Assembly (NCBI GenBank): GCA_937902525.1 | Contig: CALEKV010000148.1 | Coordinates: 1 to 11,891, forward strand | Source of the DNA: an uncultured Candidatus Saccharibacteria bacterium | GTDB taxonomy: Bacteria; Patescibacteriota; Saccharimonadia; Saccharimonadales; Saccharimonadaceae | Length of the DNA: 11,891 bases | Reading direction: 5' to 3' | In this document: one piece after another, positions 1-7,314 of the stretch | How positions within the stretch are numbered: position 1 is the stretch's first letter | How the letters are laid out: every line of letters begins with the position of its first letter | Notes under the pieces: generated by a model | The model's input: only the letters and a program-made list of their open reading frames with translations | What the model was told of the DNA's origin: nothing | The model's database searches: none | Position numbers and translations under genes: made by a program

Positions 1-1
1 A

Positions 2-865
2 CAGGCTTTACAGCGGGCGACCGGTGTAGATATCTTGGTTGATGACACTCCGGGCATGATTGTATTAAGCAGCTTTGATCCGATTAGGCGACAAGTGGCG
101 CGGCTTGCGCTTGAAGCTTTGATGAAGGATGGTCGTATTCACCCAGGCAGGATTGAAGAAGTAGTTGTTAAGGCTGAAAAGCAAATTGAGAAAGAAGTGA
201 TTAGGGCTGGCGAGGATGCGGCGCGCGAAGTCGGTGTGACCGGCATTCCGCGCGAGATGATAGAGCTACTCGGTCAGCTGAAATATCGTACCAGTTACGG
301 CCAAAACGTCCTGTTGCATAGTACAGAAATGGCTCATATGGCCGGCATGGTCGCCGAAGAAATCGGCGCTGATGTGCGGATTACAAAAATTGCTACTTTA
401 CTACATGACATTGGTAAGGCGGTTACGCATAAGATTGAGGGTAAGCACCACCACATCGGTGCTGAATTGGCGCGTAAATATGGCATGGATGAGCGCATTG
501 TGCATGCCATTGAAGCACATCATGACGACATCGATGCGACCACTCCAGAAGCGGTCGTGGTAAGGGTGTGCGATGCCGCCAGCGCGGCACGCCCGGGTGC
601 TCGTAACATTAGCGCCGAAAATTTTGCGGAGCGTATGCGCGATTTGGAAAACATCGCCCTTAGCTTTAAGGGGATTGACAAGGCTTACGCTATCAGTGCA
701 GGCCGCGAAGTGCGCGTGATTGTGCATCCAGAAAGTATTGATGATTTGAGCGCCATTAAGATGGCTCGTGATATCGCTAATAAAGTCGAGAGTACCATGC
801 AGTACCCCGGGACAATTAAAGTAAATGTGATCCGTGAGACGCGTGCTATCGAGTTTGCGAAATAG
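2..865 (+). CDS. rny: Ribonuclease Y, C-terminal part (5' end outside window)
   Basis: RNase Y is a membrane-anchored endoribonuclease that starts mRNA decay. The reading frame is open from base 2, so the gene begins upstream; the 287 residues here are roughly the C-terminal half of a protein usually near 500 residues. The first codons (QALQRATGVDILVDDTPG) are the end of the KH RNA-binding domain, followed by the family-typical SSFDPIRRQVARLALEALMKDGRIHP. The HD phosphohydrolase domain follows, with the metal-binding HDIGK at bases 404-418, then HHHIGAELA, the paired histidines of EAHHDDI, and CDAASAARPGAR. The C-terminal GREVRVIVHPE and YPGTIKVNVIRETRAIEFAK are also typical. The N-terminal membrane segment and coiled coil are not in the window. 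A TTG at 35 is only an internal codon. The gene ends just before a hairpin shared with the convergent sortase. Identity is very secure. Confidence 0.97.
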   Translation, partial: QALQRATGVDILVDDTPGMIVLSSFDPIRRQVARLALEALMKDGRIHPGRIEEVVVKAEKQIEKEVIRAGEDAAREVGVTGIPREMIELLGQLKYRTSYGQNVLLHSTEMAHMAGMVAEEIGADVRITKIATLLHDIGKAVTHKIEGKHHHIGAELARKYGMDERIVHAIEAHHDDIDATTPEAVVVRVCDAASAARPGARNISAENFAERMRDLENIALSFKGIDKAYAISAGREVRVIVHPESIDDLSAIKMARDIANKVESTMQYPGTIKVNVIRETRAIEFAK

Positions 866-888
866 TGCGTTAGTTTTACTGCCGTAAT

Positions 889-917
889 ATAAACCCCGTT
901 ATTAAGGCGGGGTTTAT
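889..917. terminator. Bidirectional terminator hairpin between rny and the sortase gene
   Basis: A perfect 10-bp stem, ATAAACCCCG (889-898) with CGGGGTTTAT (908-917), has a 9-base loop. It lies 23 bases after the rny stop and touches the sortase stop codon (917-919), so it can serve both convergent genes. The outer A/T pairs supply short U runs on each strand, but neither side has a long U tract, so strength is uncertain. Confidence 0.7.
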
Positions 918-1522
918 TAGCTTGTGACTAAGGCGACTTCGCCAAGCAACTTTGCCTGAATAACAAGCCGGTCGCTTTCCGCGCCGCTTAGGCTGCAACT
1001 ATAAAGTGTCATAATCGAGTTATTGGTGCGGGCTTCGATTTCAACTTGAGCCGGTTTGACACTGAATTCTTTAATAATTTCGTAGCCATAACGTTTGCCG
1101 TTATAGTCGACGATTATTTTATCGCCATTTGCCAACTTGTCAATTGAGTAAAAGGGTGATTTTTCAATCGTGCCTAGTGGCGTGGGCTGGATGCTGAAGC
1201 GATGGGCGGCTATCACAAAGTTACCACCATCTAAGGGGTTGCCACTGTTGGGTGACCGCCACTCGGCGCCGCGGTCAAGTGCCTGAGCGCCTGTGGCGTA
1301 GGCAATATTTACACCGATTTTTGGTATGATTAGCCGATTATCGATTTTTTGGGGTACCGGTAGGGCCTTGATGTCGATAGGTTTTCGGGTTAATAAGGGC
1401 GCGGCGACGGGCGATGCGGCCAGCATAAGGACGTAGACGCCACCGACTAGCAGCAATAATACTATTAGCCCAGAGATGAGCCGTTTGCTATGAACAGTGC
1501 GTTTTGATTTGATTGCTAGCAT
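917..1522 (-). CDS. Sortase (class D/E-like transpeptidase)
   Basis: Sortases are membrane-anchored cysteine transpeptidases that cleave C-terminal sorting signals and attach surface proteins to the wall or build pili. With the ATG at 1522 the protein has 201 residues: a basic N-terminus (KSKRTVHSKR), one membrane helix at about 15-36, and an extracellular sortase domain. The likely catalytic residues are His107 (FVIAAHRFS), Cys176 (TLYSCSLSG) and Arg185 (ESDRLVIQA). The region before Cys reads TLYSC rather than the common TLxTC. The frame stays open to 1612, but that extension would start inside the eno terminator hairpin and is not membrane-like, so I reject it. An in-frame GTG at 1537 is an alternative start close to a possible -10 box. 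No LPXTG-type substrate gene is visible, which suggests a general housekeeping sortase; this is an inference. The subclass is uncertain. Confidence 0.9.
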   Translation of the reverse strand: MLAIKSKRTVHSKRLISGLIVLLLLVGGVYVLMLAASPVAAPLLTRKPIDIKALPVPQKIDNRLIIPKIGVNIAYATGAQALDRGAEWRSPNSGNPLDGGNFVIAAHRFSIQPTPLGTIEKSPFYSIDKLANGDKIIVDYNGKRYGYEIIKEFSVKPAQVEIEARTNNSIMTLYSCSLSGAESDRLVIQAKLLGEVALVTS

Positions 1523-1541
1523 ATTATATATCGTCACACAT

Positions 1542-1571
1542 ATTATGACCTGCCTATAATCGGCGCGGCAA
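1542..1571 (-). promoter_or_regulatory. Putative sortase promoter
   Basis: On the - strand a -35-like TTGCCG (1566-1571) and a -10-like CATAAT (1542-1547) are separated by 18 bases. Transcription would start near 1535-1537, giving a leader of about 15 bases before ATG 1522, or almost none if the GTG at 1537 is used. The match is moderate. Confidence 0.4.
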
Positions 1572-1596
1572 AAATTATTTGAACTTTGATTGTATA

Positions 1597-1634
1597 AAAT
1601 AACCGATAGCAATATTATATACTATCGGTTATTT
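1597..1634 (-). terminator. Enolase terminator
   Basis: AAATAACCGATAG (1597-1609) pairs perfectly over 13 bp with CTATCGGTTATTT (1622-1634), with a 12-base loop. On the - strand the 3' arm ends in a U-rich run (GGTTATTTTAT), as expected of an intrinsic terminator. It begins 13 bases after the eno stop codon and precedes the sortase promoter, separating the two genes. Confidence 0.8.
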
Positions 1635-1646
1635 AACGTAAATCAA

Positions 1647-3652
<2,006 letters not shown>

Positions 3653-4240
3653 TCACCAAATTTTTTCGTAATCTAATTTGGCCAGTTTGGCGATTGTTGT
3701 TTGCAGGCCAAAGTTTAATATGGCGCAGGCGGCAAAAAATGTGGTTAAGATGGCGATAATATTTGCTGGCAGCCCGCTAGATGGTTGAAATATCAATATT
3801 GTGAGCAGCGGTATTATTACAGCGATGAATTTTAATACGTTGAGGGTGACATAACTGAGACGCTTATATTCTTTTTTATTTAGGCGCTTATGATGCGTAA
3901 TGGTTGGGACGAGAGTTTTAGCAGCGTTATGGGCAACCTGCGAGCTGGTTTTTGCAACATCACGGGGTATTGCATAAGCGGCGTAAATGACTATGGCCAA
4001 ACAAAATAGTATGGCAATTATACCAATAATCAACGCTACTGTGCTATTTACCGCAAACAATGGTTCGGGCGGGTGTGTGGCTTCGCTTGGCGGCATAAGC
4101 TTTAAGTTATTTAAATAAGGGTATAATATTAATCCAAATACCCAAAACCACTCAAGAATGACAGATAAATATCCGAAAGTCCCAAAAAAATTTGCCAGTT
4201 TTAACGTAAAGGGCGGTTTTTGCAGGGTGACTTTGTGCAT
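3653..4240 (-). CDS. Four-helix membrane protein of unknown function
   Basis: I do not recognise a family. The 195 residues show four hydrophobic segments at about 20-42, 66-90, 131-151 and 157-178. Between the second and third is a polar, basic stretch (about 92-130, with HHKRLNKKEYKR) that is probably cytoplasmic. There are no cysteines or charged residues arranged like a catalytic site. Between helices 1 and 2 is a proline-rich loop (MPPSEATHPPEP). The start ATG 4240 follows a TGT-TATCAT extended -10 by six bases, suggesting a leaderless transcript. The TGA stop (3653-3655) touches the gpmA stop with no base between. A + strand terminator at 4279-4308 suggests that antisense RNA from gpmA may cross the whole gene. 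The even codon use and lack of conserved frame on the other strand support a real gene; function is unknown. Confidence 0.75.
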   Translation of the reverse strand: MHKVTLQKPPFTLKLANFFGTFGYLSVILEWFWVFGLILYPYLNNLKLMPPSEATHPPEPLFAVNSTVALIIGIIAILFCLAIVIYAAYAIPRDVAKTSSQVAHNAAKTLVPTITHHKRLNKKEYKRLSYVTLNVLKFIAVIIPLLTILIFQPSSGLPANIIAILTTFFAACAILNFGLQTTIAKLAKLDYEKIW

Positions 4241-4246
4241 ATGGCT

Positions 4247-4255
4247 ATGATAACA
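4247..4255 (-). promoter_or_regulatory. Extended -10 of the 3653-4240 gene, leaderless arrangement
   Basis: The - strand reads TGTTATCAT, a TGn plus TATCAT (4247-4252), then six bases (AGCCAT) and ATG 4240. Transcription is expected to start at or next to the start codon. Confidence 0.5.
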
Positions 4256-4278
4256 CGGAATGGGTTGATGCGGGACGC

Positions 4279-4308
4279 CGGGGGGTGCTAACGCCCCCGT
4301 TTGTTTTT
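4279..4308 (+). terminator. Intrinsic terminator on the + strand with no adjacent + gene
   Basis: CGGGGG (4279-4284) pairs with CCCCCG (4294-4299) around a 9-base loop, followed by TTTGTTTTT (4300-4308). The U tract exists only in the + orientation. The nearest + strand gene upstream is gpmA, ending at 3652, so it may end gpmA read-through transcripts that run antisense through 3653-4240. Confidence 0.75.
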
Positions 4309-4318
4309 ATGCAATATA

Positions 4319-4356
4319 AGAATAATCCTGTCATCAAATAGTGACAGAATTATTCT
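4319..4356. terminator. Hairpin beside the duplicated tRNA 3' end
   Basis: AGAATAATCCTGTCA (4319-4333) pairs with TGACAGAATTATTCT (4342-4356) over 14 of 15 positions, loop 8 bases. On the - strand it lies one base after the second copy of the tRNA-Pro 3' end, the same place the tRNA's own terminator occupies at the real gene. A/T-rich arms give a weak U run. It could be the original tRNA terminator or a back-up for it. Confidence 0.55.
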
Positions 4357-4357
4357 A

Positions 4358-4371
4358 TGGTCGGGGTGAAA
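4358..4371 (-). repeat. Direct repeat: copy of the tRNA-Pro 3' end
   Basis: TGGTCGGGGTGAAA is identical to 4550-4563, the CCA, discriminator, 3' acceptor strand and part of the T stem of tRNA-Pro. No matching 5' acceptor strand exists nearby, so it is a fragment and not a second tRNA. Such partial copies are known where elements integrate in tRNA genes. Confidence 0.75.
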
Positions 4372-4510
4372 AAACAGCGGCTAAAGCCTTTTCCGCTTGC
4401 TTGAAAACAAAATTCCTAAAGGCGCTTTGTTTTCTGCGCGGCGCCGCACCAAACCTTCGACTATTTTGCCTGCGGCAAAAAGTCGCAGGCTTAAACCACT
4501 GTAACCTATT
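4372..4510. other. Hairpin-rich non-coding segment between the two tRNA 3' ends
   Basis: This stretch carries several strong inverted repeats and no credible gene. GAAAACAAA (4403-4411) pairs with TTTGTTTTC (4426-4434). GCGGCGCCGC (4438-4447) is self-complementary. CGACT plus TTTTGCC (4458-4470, one bulged A) pairs with GGCAAAA plus AGTCG (4474-4485). GCCTGCG (4468-4474) can instead pair with CGCAGGC (4484-4490), which excludes the previous hairpin. Bases 4450-4461 repeat the tRNA T-arm region. Open frames crossing it on both strands run through the tRNA and are not real. It may be a remnant of an inserted element, a dispersed intergenic repeat, or a small RNA. Confidence 0.5.
4450..4461 (-). 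repeat. Copy of tRNA-Pro T-arm and variable-loop sequence
   Basis: CAAACCTTCGAC is identical to 4569-4580 inside tRNA-Pro. In the tRNA it lies 5 bases after the 14-base repeat; here it lies 78 bases after it. The two fragments together look like a tRNA 3' portion interrupted by an insertion, although a 12-base match could partly be chance. Confidence 0.5.
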
Positions 4511-4552
4511 CCAAAATAAAATGGAGGCCAAATGGTCTCCATTTTATTTTGG
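4511..4552 (-). terminator. tRNA-Pro terminator overlapping the CCA end
   Basis: A perfect 16-bp stem pairs 4511-4526 (CCAAAATAAAATGGAG) with 4537-4552. Inside it GCC/GGT add three more pairs around an AAAT loop. On the - strand the 3' arm ends ATTTTATTTTGG, a U-rich tail. The 5' arm starts with the encoded CCA of tRNA-Pro, so terminator and mature tRNA 3' end share bases. It is symmetric and could stop transcription from either side. Confidence 0.8.
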
Positions 4553-4625
4553 TCGGGGTGAAAGGACTCAAACCTTCGACCTCTCGGTCCCAAACCGAGC
4601 GCGCTATCAACTGCGCCACACCCCG
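4550..4625 (-). tRNA. tRNA-Pro (anticodon UGG), CCA encoded
   Basis: The - strand folds as a full cloverleaf of 76 bases. The acceptor stem is CGGGGTG with CACCCCG. The D arm is GCGC-AGTTGATA-GCGC. The anticodon stem CTCGG/CCGAG encloses TTTGGGA, with anticodon TGG at bases 4590-4592. The variable loop is AGGTC and the T arm GAAGG-TTTGAGT-CCTTT, with one G-U pair. The discriminator A is followed by an encoded CCA. UGG can read all proline codons through wobble. The long overlapping open frames on both strands here are artefacts of the tRNA. Confidence 0.97.
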
Positions 4626-4648
4626 ATATTAAAAATGTACCCAGGTAT

Positions 4649-4657
4649 TGTATACCA
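4649..4657 (-). promoter_or_regulatory. Extended -10 promoter of tRNA-Pro
   Basis: The - strand reads TGGTATACA, a TGn plus TATACA, ending 23 bases before the tRNA 5' end. Transcription would start near 4642, giving a 5' leader of about 17 bases for RNase P. No clear -35 box is seen. Confidence 0.5.
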
Positions 4658-4696
4658 AAATGACGTAAAAATCTATACCCGCTACACTGTCACGTG

Positions 4697-4702
4697 TACA
4701 AT
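4697..4702 (+). promoter_or_regulatory. -10 box of the 4709 glycosyltransferase, leaderless arrangement
   Basis: TACAAT is followed by six bases (GGTGTT) and ATG 4709, so the transcript would begin at the start codon. There is no Shine-Dalgarno upstream of this ATG. Confidence 0.5.
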
Positions 4703-4708
4703 GGTGTT

Positions 4709-6193
4709 ATGAATTGGCATCTTTTTACTAACAAACAACAAAGTAACCAATATACATTAATATACATCGCTGTCGCGGCAATTGTTGCCATGACGATAAG
4801 TTTATGGATTGGCTTACAGCAAAGCGTGTGGTTTGATGAAGCATACAGCATACTCGTTGCTAAGCAAGAGCCTGCAGAAATAATTCAGTTAGCTGCCGCC
4901 GATGTACACCCGCCGATGTTTTACTTAATCTTGCACATGTGGGGCAATGCTTGGGGGTGGAGTGATGCGCCACTAAGGCTATTCAGCGCATTGGCGCTGG
5001 GCGGGTCAGTTGTTGTGGCCGGATTATTAACCAGGCGGCTATTTGGTGACAGGGCGGCCATAATGTCTGTTGTGTTCATTGCCTTAGCGCCATTACTGCT
5101 ACGTTATGGTTTTGAAATTCGTATGTACGCGTTAGCCTCGTTTATCGGTATTGCGGCGACTTATGTATTGGTGTGTGCGCGTGATGCAAAAAAATACTCA
5201 GTATGGTTGTGGGTTTTATATGCGGTTCTTGTGGCATTTGGCATGCTTACGCTGTATCATTTAGCACTGCTTTGGGTGGCGCATGTCGTGTGGCTTTTGT
5301 ATATGGACCGCGGTAAACTGAAGCGTTTTTGGGAGCTGCCTTGGGTGTGGGCTTTTTTGGGGGCGGTGCTTTTGTTTACGCCTTGGTTGCCAAAATTTGT
5401 TGGCCAATTGGGCAACGGTGCAATGGCTAATATCGGGCAGCCGATGAACATCGGACAGCTGTTGGGGGTGCTGTCTTTTAACACACTTTATAAACCACTT
5501 TGGCAAGTGAATATGCTTGATACGGTCATAATTTTGGCACTGATTGTTGGCGGTGTTGTGGCGTTTAGGCGCGTGTATAAACAGAAACTACAACGCAGCA
5601 AATTATTGCTAGTCACGTGCTACATAGCTGTGCCAATCCTACTGTTCATATTGGTGTCATTTGCCAGGCCGCTTTATGTAGAACGCTACTTATCGCATGT
5701 CGCTATTGGGCTGATGATTCTAGCTGGCGTGCTCGTGGCGGGAGCCACGGAGTCATTTAAGCCGGCGAGCCGAGCTGTTGTGTATATACTTTGTGTCACT
5801 ATTTTGTCAATGGGGGTGTACGGGCTGGCGGTAGTTGGTAATTATAATTTTCAGCGCATGCAAAAACCGTCAGTTGCCGTCACGGCGAGTAGCATTGATT
5901 GTACAGGTGCCACGGTAGTGGCGGCCGATCCTTATGTGGCGACAGAACTGACCTATTATTTGCCGCCGACCTGTGACATGCGTTTTTATAGTGAATGGCA
6001 GACGATGGGTGGAGGCTATGCGCCGCTTAGTGGCAGTCCGCTTTGGCTTGGTGACATGAACGTCCCACGGCTAACAGGTGTGATGTACTATGTTTATTAT
6101 GGCGAGCCTAAGCTAAAAATTAACACTGAATATAAGGAAATTTATTCGCAAACCAATGACGGCTTGACGCTTGTGGTCTACAGGGCCGAATAG
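4709..6193 (+). CDS. GT-C fold membrane glycosyltransferase (PMT/ArnT-like, GT39/GT83-type)
   Basis: This 494-residue integral membrane protein resembles the dolichyl/polyprenyl-phosphate-sugar glycosyltransferases, which move a sugar from a lipid carrier to a protein or glycan on the outer face of the membrane. Typical signatures are the first membrane helix (about 15-36) followed by an acidic loop WFDEAYS (Asp43, Glu44), DVHPPMFYLILHMW (65-78) and EIRMYAL (136-142). Around ten hydrophobic helices follow, then a soluble C-terminal domain of about 110 residues (YNFQRMQKPSV onward) ending VVYRAE. An in-frame GTG at 4694 would add five residues, but ATG 4709 fits the leaderless spacing. It converges on the OpgC-like gene, only seven bases away, and is probably its own transcription unit. 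Donor and acceptor cannot be read from sequence. Confidence 0.85.
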   Translation: MNWHLFTNKQQSNQYTLIYIAVAAIVAMTISLWIGLQQSVWFDEAYSILVAKQEPAEIIQLAAADVHPPMFYLILHMWGNAWGWSDAPLRLFSALALGGSVVVAGLLTRRLFGDRAAIMSVVFIALAPLLLRYGFEIRMYALASFIGIAATYVLVCARDAKKYSVWLWVLYAVLVAFGMLTLYHLALLWVAHVVWLLYMDRGKLKRFWELPWVWAFLGAVLLFTPWLPKFVGQLGNGAMANIGQPMNIGQLLGVLSFNTLYKPLWQVNMLDTVIILALIVGGVVAFRRVYKQKLQRSKLLLVTCYIAVPILLFILVSFARPLYVERYLSHVAIGLMILAGVLVAGATESFKPASRAVVYILCVTILSMGVYGLAVVGNYNFQRMQKPSVAVTASSIDCTGATVVAADPYVATELTYYLPPTCDMRFYSEWQTMGGGYAPLSGSPLWLGDMNVPRLTGVMYYVYYGEPKLKINTEYKEIYSQTNDGLTLVVYRAE

Positions 6194-6200
6194 GCAATAA

Positions 6201-7292
6201 TTAGCGTGGCACTACGCGGTTAAGGTGTGGGATTTTCATCAATCCCCATGTAGCGTGGATGGCTATTGCTACGATAATCGTGTTAATAATGATATTTTCA
6301 CTGACAGTAAATAGTAGTGCGCAGCCAATCAGTGGCACGATGTGAACAATGTATGACGTAAGGGAACGCTCACCCAATGTTAGGAGTAGGTGGCGCAGCC
6401 AGGTTGGAAACTTTGGAGCCATAGCGTGAAAAAGGCTGAGTAGCCCGGCGAACCAAATGAATGACAGCAAGATAGTAGGGAGCGATAACGGGTTCTGGTC
6501 GAAAACTCCACCACTTGGCGTTCCGGGCGGTGATTGAAATACAATCGTTAGCGACCAGATAAAAGTTATAGCAAACAGTGCGACTGGCGCCCAGCGCGCT
6601 AAAAAGCGCGGGCGGGCGGGCAGTTGCCTATACCGTTGCAATATGATTCCAAAATAATAACCGATAACGGTAGCGGCAAAGAATACCAATTGCCACTGTA
6701 GCCATTCAATACTATTAATATACCCGACGTACCATCCGATTAAGCTGAGTGCCAAGATTATCAAGAGCTTATTCTTGCGCAAAAGCAAGATAACCGCCGG
6801 CGCCACCATTAAGCAAAAAGCATAAAAATACAAAAAGTGCGTCCAGGTGCTGATATATGACAGCGTAAGGGCGCTTGTGATTAGTTGCCACCAGTCGCCT
6901 CTTACCAGTGGTGTTGACAGCACTGTTGTGTCTGGGCTAGTTAATAGCCAGACCGATGCGGCAAAGATGATGGTACAAAGTACTGTCCAGATATACAGTA
7001 CCAGGCCGCGTCGTAATAATTTGCCGGCAATCGGACGCAAGGGTTGGTGGCGTTTTTTGTAGCCATGAACGTACCCAACTAATAGCCCCGATATCATCAC
7101 AAAGCCTTCGGCGGCTGATGTCCACATTTCGCCACGTCCGCTAATATACTGAAACAGGTTTGGCCAGCGCCATACATGGTCTATTATGATAATCACGATA
7201 AAAAGGCCCCGTAGGTAGTCTAGCGTTATAATACGTTGAGATTTAGCCGGCGGGTCAATGGGTGCTTCTGGTAGGGTGTCGGTATGGGGCAT
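6201..7292 (-). CDS. OpgC-like integral membrane acyltransferase
   Basis: The 363 residues have a hydrophilic N-terminus of about 20, then ITLDYLRGLFIVIIIIDHVWRW (Asp25, Arg28, Asp38, His39). A DxxRG followed about ten residues later by DH is the hallmark of OpgC/acyltransferase-3-type membrane acyltransferases, which move acyl groups across the membrane onto extracytoplasmic glycans. GRGEMWTSAAEGFVMISGLLVGY (52-74) and about ten hydrophobic helices fit that group. It lies 22 bases downstream of the second GT-C gene on the same strand and has no promoter of its own that I can see, so the two are likely co-transcribed. The Shine-Dalgarno is weak (GAG a few bases before ATG). The substrate may be a glycan made by the neighbouring glycosyltransferases, which is inference. 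DUF1624/HGSNAT-type acetyltransferase is the main alternative. Confidence 0.75.
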   Translation of the reverse strand: MPHTDTLPEAPIDPPAKSQRIITLDYLRGLFIVIIIIDHVWRWPNLFQYISGRGEMWTSAAEGFVMISGLLVGYVHGYKKRHQPLRPIAGKLLRRGLVLYIWTVLCTIIFAASVWLLTSPDTTVLSTPLVRGDWWQLITSALTLSYISTWTHFLYFYAFCLMVAPAVILLLRKNKLLIILALSLIGWYVGYINSIEWLQWQLVFFAATVIGYYFGIILQRYRQLPARPRFLARWAPVALFAITFIWSLTIVFQSPPGTPSGGVFDQNPLSLPTILLSFIWFAGLLSLFHAMAPKFPTWLRHLLLTLGERSLTSYIVHIVPLIGCALLFTVSENIIINTIIVAIAIHATWGLMKIPHLNRVVPR

Positions 7293-7314
7293 GTGCTCGA
7301 AAATTACCTAGGAT

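Noticed and set aside
401..727. 108-codon antisense frame in rny
   Set aside because: It lies opposite the well-conserved HD domain and shows no family resemblance or start signals.
1523..1612. N-terminal extension of the sortase to ATG 1612
   Set aside because: It would begin inside the loop of the eno terminator, lacks a Shine-Dalgarno and adds residues unlike sortase leaders.
3656..3681. Hairpin CCAAATT/AATTTGG at the gpmA/3653-gene junction as a terminator
   Set aside because: Only 7 A/T-rich pairs with a 12-base loop and no U tract on either strand after the stem.
4358..4440. A second complete tRNA gene ending at the left copy of CACCCCGACCA
   Set aside because: No 5' acceptor strand CGGGGTG, D arm or anticodon arm can be found before the next real tRNA; only 3' fragments exist.
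4381..4593. 70-codon open frame on the - strand
   Set aside because: It starts within the tRNA (GPRGRRFESFHPD is the translated anticodon-to-acceptor half) and runs through the terminator and hairpins.
4241..4693. CRISPR array or riboswitch in the largest gene-free stretch
   Set aside because: The repeats are only two copies tied to the tRNA 3' end, not regularly spaced, and no riboswitch core I know is recognisable.
4341..4712. 123-codon open frame on the + strand
   Set aside because: It crosses tRNA-Pro in antisense, its terminator and the hairpin-rich segment; its GRGERTQTFDLSVPN part is simply translated tRNA. No promoter or protein-family signal.
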